64,000 nt of DNA, from NCBI GenBank assembly GCA_947593735.1, contig CANQDT010000001.1:62001-126000 (forward strand), in the 5' to 3' direction. Made by a program: the position numbers and the translations under genes. Below are positions 25,330 through 32,037 of the stretch, piece by piece (positions within the stretch are counted from its first letter, which is position 1; the number at the start of each line of letters is the position of its first letter). Origin of the DNA: an uncultured Lachnospiraceae bacterium. GTDB lineage: Bacteria; Bacillota; Clostridia; Lachnospirales; Lachnospiraceae. The notes beneath the pieces were generated by a model. It was not told the DNA's origin, made no database searches, and saw only the letters and a list, made by a program, of their open reading frames with translations.

Positions 25330-26601
25330 ATGTTTTTAAAAGAACTCTTGCAGGGAAAACGCCGGTTTCTCATGGATATCCTGCTTCAATGGCTCCGCGG
25401 ATATGTCCGCATTGAGATCACCGGAACGGGCACCAGCCGTTTTTTTCAGATCTGCCAGCACAGGCAGCTGCCCCTCTGGGAAAAATCTGTCGGAGCGCAA
25501 AAAGGATCCTGCTGCCTGTCTGTCGACGACGTTCCCGCCCTTGCCCCGGTTCTGCGCAAAACCCATGTAAAGTTTCATATTCTGGAAAAAAACGGCGCTC
25601 CGTTTTTTCTCTGCCGTTATAAAAAGCGGAAGCTGTTCGCCGCAGGTATCGTGCTCTGCCTGCTCTTTCTCCGTTTTTTATCGGGCTTTCTCTGGGATAT
25701 CCAGATCTACGGCTCGGATCTGTATTCCCCGGCGCAGGTACAGGCTTTTCTCGAACGAAAAGGGCTGTCGCTCGGATATCCGTGTAAAAAAATCAACTGC
25801 GAAAAGCTCGAAGAACAGCTCCGCGAGCATTTTAAGGACATCGCCTGGGTATCGTGCGAGCAAAAGGGAACCCAGTTCATTGTCCATATGAAAGATACCA
25901 TCGACGTCCGGGACGTCAATACGTCCAAGTCTCCCTGCGATCTGGTCGCGTCCAGGGACGGCACGATTTATTCGATCGTCACACGGAGCGGGACTCCTCT
26001 GGTGAAAAAGGGCGATAAAGTAAAAAAAGGAGATGTGCTCATCTCCGGTATCGTTCATATTCTGGATGATTTTGACGCGGAACTGGAAACGGATTTTACA
26101 AACGCGGACGGCGACATCCTGGCGGAAACGACCTCCATCTATAAGGATTCCTTTTCTCTGGATTATTATGCGAAAACCGAAACCGGAAGAAAACAGCATC
26201 AGTTTTTCATCCGGCTTGGCGTCTGGAATCTCCCTCTCATCCCAAACCGCGATAAATTCTCCAATTCCTATTCCATCAGCGATTATCACCGGGTGCGCCT
26301 CGGCAGGACGTTTTTTCTTCCTCTTGGCTGGGAATGGAAAACCGTCCATGAAACAACACTGGATCAGAAGACCCGTTCCAGATCCGACGCGAAAGCGCTT
26401 GCCAAAAAACGATTTAATCAATATTGCCGCAAACAGAAACGAAAAGGGATCCGCATTCTCGACAGCAAATACAAAACGATGTTCCGGGACGGCTCCTGCG
26501 TCACCATCGGAACCATCCACAGCGTCGAATCCATCGGTAAAATTCACGCGATCAAAAAAGAAAAGAAAAAAACTCCGGACGACCGTCCAAAAAACAGTTG
26601 A
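25330..26601 (+). CDS. yqfD: Sporulation protein YqfD
   Basis: A 423-residue membrane protein of the YqfD family, made in the mother cell and needed for efficient sporulation in the studied relatives; its biochemical role is not settled. The N-terminal LQWLRGYVRIEITG, a single membrane segment near residues 100-117, an outer domain beginning WDIQIYGSDLYSP, and a lysine-rich tail match the family. The ATG at 25330 is 7 nt after GGAGG. A TTG 18 nt earlier would leave the ribosome site inside the gene. It stands alone, divergent from phoH and followed by rpsU with a separate promoter. Confidence 0.92.
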   Translation: MFLKELLQGKRRFLMDILLQWLRGYVRIEITGTGTSRFFQICQHRQLPLWEKSVGAQKGSCCLSVDDVPALAPVLRKTHVKFHILEKNGAPFFLCRYKKRKLFAAGIVLCLLFLRFLSGFLWDIQIYGSDLYSPAQVQAFLERKGLSLGYPCKKINCEKLEEQLREHFKDIAWVSCEQKGTQFIVHMKDTIDVRDVNTSKSPCDLVASRDGTIYSIVTRSGTPLVKKGDKVKKGDVLISGIVHILDDFDAELETDFTNADGDILAETTSIYKDSFSLDYYAKTETGRKQHQFFIRLGVWNLPLIPNRDKFSNSYSISDYHRVRLGRTFFLPLGWEWKTVHETTLDQKTRSRSDAKALAKKRFNQYCRKQKRKGIRILDSKYKTMFRDGSCVTIGTIHSVESIGKIHAIKKEKKKTPDDRPKNS

Positions 26602-26625
26602 CGAATTTCAAAACTCTGCTATAAT
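26598..26625 (+). promoter_or_regulatory. Promoter of rpsU
   Basis: TTGACG (26598-26603), 16-bp spacer, TATAAT (26620-26625). The -35 overlaps the stop codon of yqfD. The rpsU start is 80 bp downstream. Confidence 0.75.
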
Positions 26626-26705
26626 AGTATACAGTGCTTTATAAGATTTTACCCAAACAGTTGTATAGCACAAGTAACAACTGGAGGGAGGTTAGGTGTG
26701 AGACT

Positions 26706-26882
26706 ATGTCAAATGTGATCGTGAAAGAAAACGAAACGTTGGACAGCGCTCTCCGCAGATTCAAACGAAGCTGCGCGAAAGCCGGTATCCAACAGGAAAT
26801 TCGTAAAAGAGAGCATTACGAGAAGCCAAGCGTACGCCGCAAGAAAAAGTCCGAAGCTGCTCGTAAACGGAAATTCAAATAA
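26706..26882 (+). CDS. rpsU: 30S ribosomal protein S21
   Basis: A 58-residue basic ribosomal protein beginning [19 protein letters not shown], with a basic tail ending RKRKFK. S21 sits on the small subunit platform near the anti-Shine-Dalgarno. The ATG at 26706 gives the exact family start. A GGAGGGAGG tract lies 15-20 nt before it and GTGAG closer. The usual downstream yqeY is missing: the gene is followed by its own terminator and a converging gene. Confidence 0.96.
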   Translation: MSNVIVKENETLDSALRRFKRSCAKAGIQQEIRKREHYEKPSVRRKKKSEAARKRKFK

Positions 26883-26896
26883 CAGCACTGCTATCT

Positions 26897-27784
26897 TCAG
26901 GAGACCACCGGAAAAACTTTCCGAAAAGTTTTTCGCGCGGTCTCTTTTTTCATATAAAGACCCTTATACGCGTACGCGATCGCCGGTAACATATCCTTAT
27001 GGTTTTCCCATTCAGAATAGAGCTGCCAATGGGATATCGGGAAACTTCCATAGCAGGTCTCCGGCGTACACCATGCAATCCCCTTTGCCGTCAGCCAGTG
27101 GCCAAGCGTCCCGTGCGCGTCGCCCAGGCTCTCATGAATAAGCGTATAACCTGTTTTGCTGTACACTACGCTCAAAAGGGGCGAACTCTTTTGATAGTAA
27201 ATTACCTTACCCATCTCATGATAATTCAGAACAGCGTTTGGCTTTACATCCTTTATAAGAGCCACAAGCGCTTTTGTCTCTTTTTCTGAGAGCGCGCGGG
27301 ATCCCGCGTAGCTTTCCGAAGCGCGCCGTTTTGCAGACTCAACACCAAAACCGGGACTGAAATTCCTGTTTAAATCCACGCCACGCGCGTTCGCTTTCCA
27401 CCCGCGGTAACTTCCATGTCCGATACGACTCACAAGGCTTTTCAAATCCGCGTCCTTGATACGCGCGAGCCCGTATTGGCTTATATTCACTCCATCCGGA
27501 TTCAACATGGGAATAACATAAAAACATACGTTTTTAAACAATCTCCTATATGTACGTCCTCCGTAGCTGCCGGTGTAATACTGGCTGGCGCACTGTTCTA
27601 TCATTTTCATGACAAGCTGCGAATTCAACCACTCCCTTGCATGCATTGTGGACTGCAAAATTATTTTCTTTTTTGCGTTCTCGTCCCCGATCCGGACACA
27701 ATACAGATCATTGCCGTCCGCAGTCGTATCTAATACGGAAAGCCCGATGGAGTCCTGATAGTATTTCGCGAGCTTTCTGATGCC
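26897..27784 (-). pseudogene. M14 zinc carboxypeptidase, 5'-truncated
   Basis: The frame encodes an M14-family metallocarboxypeptidase core: zinc ligands in MHAREW, substrate residues in NPDGV and RGVDLNRNF, and NYHEMG. Family-like coding continues upstream of the first usable start (a TTG at 27658) through YYQDSIGLSVLDTTADGNDLYCVRIG as far as 27784, where an in-frame TGA stands. The signal peptide and the first part of the domain are therefore gone. The break coincides with the start of an AT-rich patch of accessory genes, so an insertion or deletion removed the 5' end. Expression is unlikely. The last 17 codons run through the rpsU terminator. Confidence 0.75.
26901..26950 (+). terminator. 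Intrinsic terminator of rpsU
   Basis: GAGACC (26901-26906) pairs with GGTCTC (26939-26944), enclosing a GAAAAACTTT/AAAGTTTTTC hairpin, then TTTTTT. The whole structure lies inside the last codons of the converging M14 peptidase frame. Confidence 0.85.
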
Positions 27785-27865
27785 TCAAATGGGAGACTGT
27801 TCGACAACTCAGGATTTGTAGGGAAGTGGATTGGAGCGGAAAAATAATTTTTCAAAACTGTCTCA

Positions 27866-27894
27866 TTGCATTCCTTATAAAAACAAGCTATGCT
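27866..27894 (+). promoter_or_regulatory. Candidate promoter of the MGMT-DinJ chimera
   Basis: TTGCAT (27866-27871), 17-bp spacer, TATGCT (27889-27894), 22 bp before the ATG at 27917. Confidence 0.45.
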
Positions 27895-27916
27895 TAAGGG
27901 CAGGAGGTATGGGGTT

Positions 27917-28585
27917 ATGGCTAATGAAGATAAAAAAGATTTTAACGCTATGCTGAATGACAGCAAGGATATGCCAAAGTTCCAGATAATCACAGATGAA
28001 AAGAGTATAGAAAAATATGGCGGGAGCAGAATGTATTTTGCACCGCCGATCGACTATGACAAAATAATGAAACGTATTCCCTTTGGAAGCGTGATTACTG
28101 TCGGAAAAATTCGTGAGTATTTTGCAAAATTAAGTGGCGCGGATTTTACGGAACCGATTACTGCAGGGATTTTTGTATCTATTGCAGCGTGGGCAAGTTA
28201 TCAGCGTTCCGAGGATAAAACGCCTTATTGGAGAACGCTGAAAGCGAATGGGGAGTTAAATGAAAAGTATCCTGGCGGCATCAAAGCACAAAAAGAAATG
28301 CTGGAAACGGAAGGTCATACGATCATTCAAAAGGGGCGCAAAAATATCAGGTACTATGTAAAAGATTATGAAAAGGTGCTTTTTGAAGTCAACGGTCTTT
28401 TTCTTCCCCAAACCATTATGACGGGCGGTGTTCCGTATTCTCTTACTGTACCCAAATTGCCAACAAGAGACAACTTGACCGATGAGCAGTTTAATGCCAT
28501 GATGGAAGAAGGCTACAATCAAGCGAAATCCGGCGAGGGACTGTCCGTAGACGAAGCCTTTTTCAAAATCCGTGAGGATATTTGA
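27917..28585 (+). CDS. Chimera: MGMT-like (alkyltransferase-like) domain fused to a DinJ/RelB antitoxin tail
   Basis: A 222-residue product. Residues about 50-155 match small MGMT-family proteins of the DNA alkyltransferase fold: GSVITVGKIR, EPITAGIFVSIAA, TPYWRTLK and YPGGIKAQKEMLETEGHTI. The active PCHR motif of true methyltransferases is absent, so any role would be DNA binding like alkyltransferase-like proteins. From about residue 160 it switches to GLFLPQTIMTGGVPYSLTVP and EEGYNQAKSGEGLSVDEAFFKIR, the C-terminal part of DinJ/RelB antitoxins, without their ribbon-helix-helix. AGGAGG is 9 nt before the ATG. A dead RelE-like toxin follows with a TTGA overlap. The fusion looks like the product of a deletion (inference). 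Confidence 0.7.
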   Translation: MANEDKKDFNAMLNDSKDMPKFQIITDEKSIEKYGGSRMYFAPPIDYDKIMKRIPFGSVITVGKIREYFAKLSGADFTEPITAGIFVSIAAWASYQRSEDKTPYWRTLKANGELNEKYPGGIKAQKEMLETEGHTIIQKGRKNIRYYVKDYEKVLFEVNGLFLPQTIMTGGVPYSLTVPKLPTRDNLTDEQFNAMMEEGYNQAKSGEGLSVDEAFFKIREDI

Positions 28586-28930
28586 GTATACGGTATGGGG
28601 TGAAGCTGACGCCGCAGGCAGCCCAGCAAATCGAGGAAACGGTATAGTATATCTCTAAAATCCTCTTTGGAACCGGAAATAGCACGGAAATGGGCGGATA
28701 CGCTGCAATGCGAAATCAAAAAGCTGGATTCTATGCCGTCAAGGTACCCTCTTACTGAGGAAGAGCCGTGGCGCACTAAGGGAATCCGCAGAATGCCCGT
28801 TAAAAACTTTCTCGTTTACTATTTGGTTGACAAGGAAAGGAAAACCGTGTGGGTAACGGCGGTGATTTACAGGCGGAGAGATCAAATTTCAGCGTTGCGT
28901 GATATGCCACTGGATAACGCTGAGCAATAA
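28582..28930 (+). pseudogene. RelE/ParE-type toxin, inactivated
   Basis: Starting at a TTG that overlaps the antitoxin stop, the frame reads RYGVKLTPQAAQQIEETV, then meets a TAG at 28645-28647. Toxin-like coding resumes as YISKIL and, after a one-base shift in the CTCTTTGG stretch (about 28664-28666), continues EPEIARKWADTL, RYPLTEEEPW, GIRRMPVKNFLVYY and VIYRRRDQ. This is a RelE/ParE mRNA-interferase-type fold. One nonsense and one +1 frameshift mean no full toxin is made. The loss fits the antitoxin having lost its DNA-binding half. Confidence 0.7.
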
Positions 28931-28953
28931 AAAACAATTTGCAGGAGATTCAA

Positions 28954-29145
28954 TATGTTTCTGCCAACACTTCTTATCAAAAAAAGCACATTATCAAAAG
29001 GCTCTTAAACAAGAATGCGGTTTCAGAAGCAACTGCCGTTACCTTTGAACAGGTTGGCATTATAAATCCAAATGGATTCAAACTGTTTACAAAACGGTTG
29101 TTGGAGCAGGTGTTCTTTGCCAAACGGGAGATAGGTAGTATTTAG
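28954..29145 (+). pseudogene. Small gene of unknown function, frameshifted in an A7 run
   Basis: An ATG at 28954 with AGGAG 8 nt upstream begins MFLPTLLIKK, then a run of seven A near 28979-28985 shifts the frame and a stop follows soon. Joining the -1 frame gives a coherent product of about 62 residues ending KREIGSI, with KRLLNKNAVSEATAVTFEQVG in the middle. I do not recognise the family. A plain indel is the simplest reading, as neighbouring genes are also decayed; slippage on A7 is possible. Confidence 0.4.
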
Positions 29146-29185
29146 ACACAGCAAAACTGTAAAGGAAGAAACTTTTGTAATCACG

Positions 29186-29224
29186 GAAAGTTGCCGCTGT
29201 CAACCGATGGCGGCTTTCTCTTTT
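29186..29224 (+). terminator. Intrinsic terminator after the decayed toxin region
   Basis: GAAAG..GCCGC pairs with GCGGC..CTTTC across a two-base bulge, followed by TCTTTT. From 29146 to 29314 I see nothing else except the leader of the next XRE gene. Confidence 0.6.
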
Positions 29225-29314
29225 CAGCAGGTGTTCAAGAAGTCATAAAGTCGGCAGTATAGTCGAAAGGGCAATTTAAAGGGTTTTTGAACAATATGTA
29301 AGGCGGTAGGTGAT

Positions 29315-29521
29315 ATGGATGATAAACTTATATTAAAAAACCGTCTTAAAGAAGCGCGTTCCGAAGCCGGTCTCTCTCAAACACAACTTGCGGAAATGGT
29401 GGACGTATCCCGAAACACGATAAGCTCCATTGAAACCGGACAGTTTAATCCAACTGCCAAATTAGCTCTTATACTATGTATTGCTTTAGACAAGAAGTTT
29501 GAAGATTTATTTTATTTTTAG
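29315..29521 (+). CDS. Short XRE-family transcriptional regulator
   Basis: A 68-residue single-domain repressor with the helix-turn-helix LSQTQLAEMVDVSRNTISSIE near residues 20-40 and the ending KKFEDLFYF, the same compact group as the regulator at 16286-16483. No membrane partner follows; the next gene, 168 bp on, is another XRE protein. The ribosome site is weak (GGCGGTAGGTG). It belongs to the accessory patch, and its target is not visible. Confidence 0.85.
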   Translation: MDDKLILKNRLKEARSEAGLSQTQLAEMVDVSRNTISSIETGQFNPTAKLALILCIALDKKFEDLFYF

Positions 29522-29688
29522 AAATATAATGGTAAATAGTGTTTGCTATTGTGTAAAAATTCGTAGAACTTTTCGAATGTTTCTTGCGGATGACAAATTT
29601 CCAACAAAGGTTGGTTGAAATAACTCTTTGAATATGCGATAACATTCTTGCGACCGCAAAACTAAATTGCATATCGGAGGAAAATTTT

Positions 29689-30060
29689 ATGAACTTTAAT
29701 GAGAAATTGATTAGCTTGAGGAAATCAAAAGGACTTTCGCAAGAAAAATTGGGTGCGAAGTTAAAGGTTTCCCGACAGACCATTTCAAAATGGGAGTCGT
29801 GTCAATCATACCCTGATTTTCAGCGTCTCGTCCTTTTGAGCGATTACTTTGGGTTAACTCTCGACGAGTTGGTAAAGGATATTGATGTAGAGGAAGTGAG
29901 GGACAAAAACATAAACAGTGAAAAACTCAATTCAATATACAATGATGTAAATACCGCGAAAAGTATCTTCAAATGGTATTTGATAATTGGATTAAGTATC
30001 GCTGCTATTGTCATCTTGATTGTCGCTTATTTTTATATCAACGCCATTTTTAAGTGGTAG
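29689..30060 (+). CDS. XRE-family regulator with C-terminal membrane anchor
   Basis: A 123-residue protein. An N-terminal helix-turn-helix (LSQEKLGAKLKVSRQTISKWE, residues 16-36) and LSDYFGLTLDELVKD are followed by a 35-residue linker and one hydrophobic segment near 97-117 (YLIIGLSIAAIVILIVAYF). Such membrane-tethered Cro/CI-like proteins occur in clostridial accessory DNA; why the regulator is anchored is unknown. GGAGG lies before the ATG. A candidate promoter is TTGAAA (29615-29620), 17 bp, GATAAC (29638-29643). Confidence 0.85.
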   Translation: MNFNEKLISLRKSKGLSQEKLGAKLKVSRQTISKWESCQSYPDFQRLVLLSDYFGLTLDELVKDIDVEEVRDKNINSEKLNSIYNDVNTAKSIFKWYLIIGLSIAAIVILIVAYFYINAIFKW

Positions 30061-30098
30061 TATTTTAGGAGAACCCCAACAACAAAATACCGAAAAAC

Positions 30099-30146
30099 AG
30101 ACCGTTGACACACCGGCTCCCCCGGTGAAAAGTCGACGGTCTTTTC
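30099..30146 (+). terminator. Intrinsic terminator after the membrane-anchored XRE gene
   Basis: AGACCGT (30099-30105) pairs with ACGGTCT (30136-30142), enclosing a CACCGG/CCGGTG hairpin. TTTT follows. Confidence 0.7.
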
Positions 30147-30155
30147 CAGTATCCT

Positions 30156-30360
30156 TACGAAAGGAGCAAGGTGTTCATCGCTGACGAAACTTATATCAAT
30201 GTCCGCGGCGTCAAGACCTACGTCTGGCTTATCATGAATGCCGTTACCCGTTCCATCATCGGTTACCAGGTCTCTGACAACCGTGGCGTCGGGCCCTATA
30301 TCCTTGCTATGCGGATGGCTTTCCGGGGTCTTACAAAGCTGCCAGAAAAATTTAAATTCA
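30156..30360 (+). pseudogene. Transposase fragment (DDE domain)
   Basis: About 65 codons read VFIADETYINVRGVKTYVWL, AVTRSIIGYQVSDNRG and FRGLTKLPEKFKF. This is the start of a DDE/rve-type transposase core, with the first catalytic Asp in ADETY. Both ends are missing: a terminator lies directly before it, and after KFKF the frame runs into the 3' end of the converging EamA gene. It is the only trace of an insertion sequence in the window and marks the right edge of the accessory patch. Confidence 0.7.
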
Positions 30361-30363
30361 TAT

Positions 30364-30780
30364 TTATAGAACCATCAGCATGGTTCCCACTCCGATCAGG
30401 ATACAGCCAATGATTGATTTTATGGTAAATTCCTCATGCAAAAAAACAAATGCCAGCACAAGCGTGATGACGACAGACAGCTTATCAATCGGGACGACCT
30501 TTGACGCGTCCCCCATCTGCAAAGCCTTGTAATAGCAGAGCCAGGAAGCCCCGGTAGCGATGCCGGACAGAACCAGAAAAATCCAGCTTTTCTGGCTGAT
30601 CGTCCTGATACCGCTCTGCTGGTTCGTTACAAACACCATTCCCCATGCCATGACAACAACAACGATCGTGCGGATTGCCGTGGCAAGGTTAGAACCGACC
30701 CCTTCGACTCCTACCTTTGCCAGTATTGATGTAAGCGCGGCAAAAATCGCCGATCCAAGCGCGAGCCAAAACCACATCAT
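30364..30780 (-). CDS. EamA-family small membrane transporter
   Basis: A 138-residue protein with four or five hydrophobic segments, corresponding to a single EamA repeat of the drug/metabolite transporter superfamily. Such half-size members act as dimers; the substrate is unknown. GGAGG sits before the start. The stop TAA lies directly against the transposase fragment, but the C-terminus (GCILIGVGTMLMVL) looks complete, so the gene seems to have escaped the neighbouring rearrangement. Confidence 0.85.
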   Translation of the reverse strand: MMWFWLALGSAIFAALTSILAKVGVEGVGSNLATAIRTIVVVVMAWGMVFVTNQQSGIRTISQKSWIFLVLSGIATGASWLCYYKALQMGDASKVVPIDKLSVVITLVLAFVFLHEEFTIKSIIGCILIGVGTMLMVL

Positions 30781-30896
30781 TATACCTCCCGGATTGTTTC
30801 CCTTAGCCAGTTTTATCCTGGTTTTTTAACAAATATCGACTTTTTTTGAGTATATCAAAAACTCCCTCTGCTTTCAACCATATAAATGAACAGCGC

Positions 30897-30929
30897 AAAA
30901 ACAGCCCTATCAAAAGACAGGGCTGTTTT
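30897..30929 (-). terminator. Intrinsic terminator of the Rpn-family gene
   Basis: AAAACAGCCCT and AGGGCTGTTTT pair perfectly over a short loop. The minus-strand copy ends in TTTT, just after the nuclease stop. Confidence 0.85.
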
Positions 30930-30939
30930 AATCGTTCGC

Positions 30940-31974
30940 CTATTTTACAAGCATTTCTTCCCGGTTGGCAAGCCACTCTTTCAATGTTTCAATACTGACT
31001 TGAGCGGCACTCGCTATCTTTTCAACTGGTATTCCCATGCCATAAAGTTCATACGCCATCTCCATTTTTCCTTTGTTATAAACACCCATGCTCAAGTTGC
31101 ACATCGACAATACCCCCTTATCAATCTCTCTGCTCACACTGATCTTGAACTCATCGTGCAGCGCATCGATCTTTTCATCATAGCCGAGGCTGTCCGAAAA
31201 CATTTTACTCAACAGCCTTATGGCGTCGTCCTTACTCTTTTCTCCTTTATCCCCCAGCCGCAGCACAACGACGGTCATCAAGTCGTAATCCTGCTTTTTC
31301 TCATGGAAATCGCCCCGCAGACATTCCTCTGTAAAAGCATATCGGTTTATCGTATCCGATCGGGAAATAGCGGAATCCTCACATATCCAGATGGATACCA
31401 CTTTCTTGATCTTTCCGTATTCCTGATTTTTAAATATTGTCCCACGTTGGGAAGAAATCATTCGTGAGGCGTAATAAATGCCGCGCTTTGGAATGGCGTA
31501 CCCCGGCGTATCATCATTTTGAATCTCGACATTTACAAAAACCTCTGCAAGCTCTCCGCTCTGCGGAAGAACTGCCAGGAACCGAATATCGTAATATACC
31601 GTTCCATCCCTCTGCGACTTGTCGGCTGTCGAAAACCCTTCAATCTTATCATCGCCGTCCATCATCCCGGGATTGTCTGATCTATCTGGATGATCTGGAT
31701 AAACTGCTGTATCCGCTACTTTTGGCGTTCCCTCGATAAACCGCTCAGCGATCTCCTGCACGGAGCACTCCTTGTATTCATCAAGTGCGCTCTTCAAAAT
31801 ATATGCGAGTATTGGCTTCTCTGCAACTAGATTACGTGCTGCATTGTCGTATTTAAACGCTGCATCCTCATCGGCGACTTTCAGATTCTGCGCGATCTCG
31901 GTTGGGACAGCCGCAGTGCCTCGATTCCTGTTGTCTGATAATCCACCGGACTTTTTCTGCCTCGGTGTATCCAT
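30940..31974 (-). CDS. Rpn-family PD-(D/E)xK nuclease / putative transposase
   Basis: A 344-residue protein of the Rpn (recombination-promoting nuclease) family. YYDIRFLAVLP near residue 127 supplies the catalytic Asp, and VFVNVEIQND near 144-153 the E-x-Q core of the PD-(D/E)xK fold; YYASRMISSQRG follows. The C-terminus has a helix-turn-helix-like end (GIPVEKIASAAQVSIETLKEWL). Relatives in E. coli cut DNA and promote RecA-independent transfer; many copies per genome are common in Lachnospiraceae. It has its own terminator and sits between EamA and alaS. Confidence 0.85.
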   Translation of the reverse strand: MDTPRQKKSGGLSDNRNRGTAAVPTEIAQNLKVADEDAAFKYDNAARNLVAEKPILAYILKSALDEYKECSVQEIAERFIEGTPKVADTAVYPDHPDRSDNPGMMDGDDKIEGFSTADKSQRDGTVYYDIRFLAVLPQSGELAEVFVNVEIQNDDTPGYAIPKRGIYYASRMISSQRGTIFKNQEYGKIKKVVSIWICEDSAISRSDTINRYAFTEECLRGDFHEKKQDYDLMTVVVLRLGDKGEKSKDDAIRLLSKMFSDSLGYDEKIDALHDEFKISVSREIDKGVLSMCNLSMGVYNKGKMEMAYELYGMGIPVEKIASAAQVSIETLKEWLANREEMLVK

Positions 31975-32037
31975 GCTTCATCCCTCCCATGAAAACTTGC
32001 GGAACAATGGTCCCTATCTGATTGATCCGCTTAACGA

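Larger units (their letters stand above)
27785..30360. mobile_element. Eroded accessory insertion between a truncated peptidase and a transposase fragment
   Basis: This segment of about 2.6 kb is more AT-rich than its surroundings. It starts where the M14 frame breaks and ends in a transposase fragment beside an intact EamA gene. It holds a fused MGMT/antitoxin gene, a dead toxin, a frameshifted small gene and two XRE regulators. No intact integrase or clear terminal repeats are visible, so the exact ends are estimates. Confidence 0.5.

Noticed and set aside
28954..29000. Programmed -1 frameshift at A7
   Set aside because: The codons over the run are not in the phase of the canonical X-XXY-YYZ signal and no stimulatory structure is evident; neighbouring genes are decayed, so an indel is simpler.
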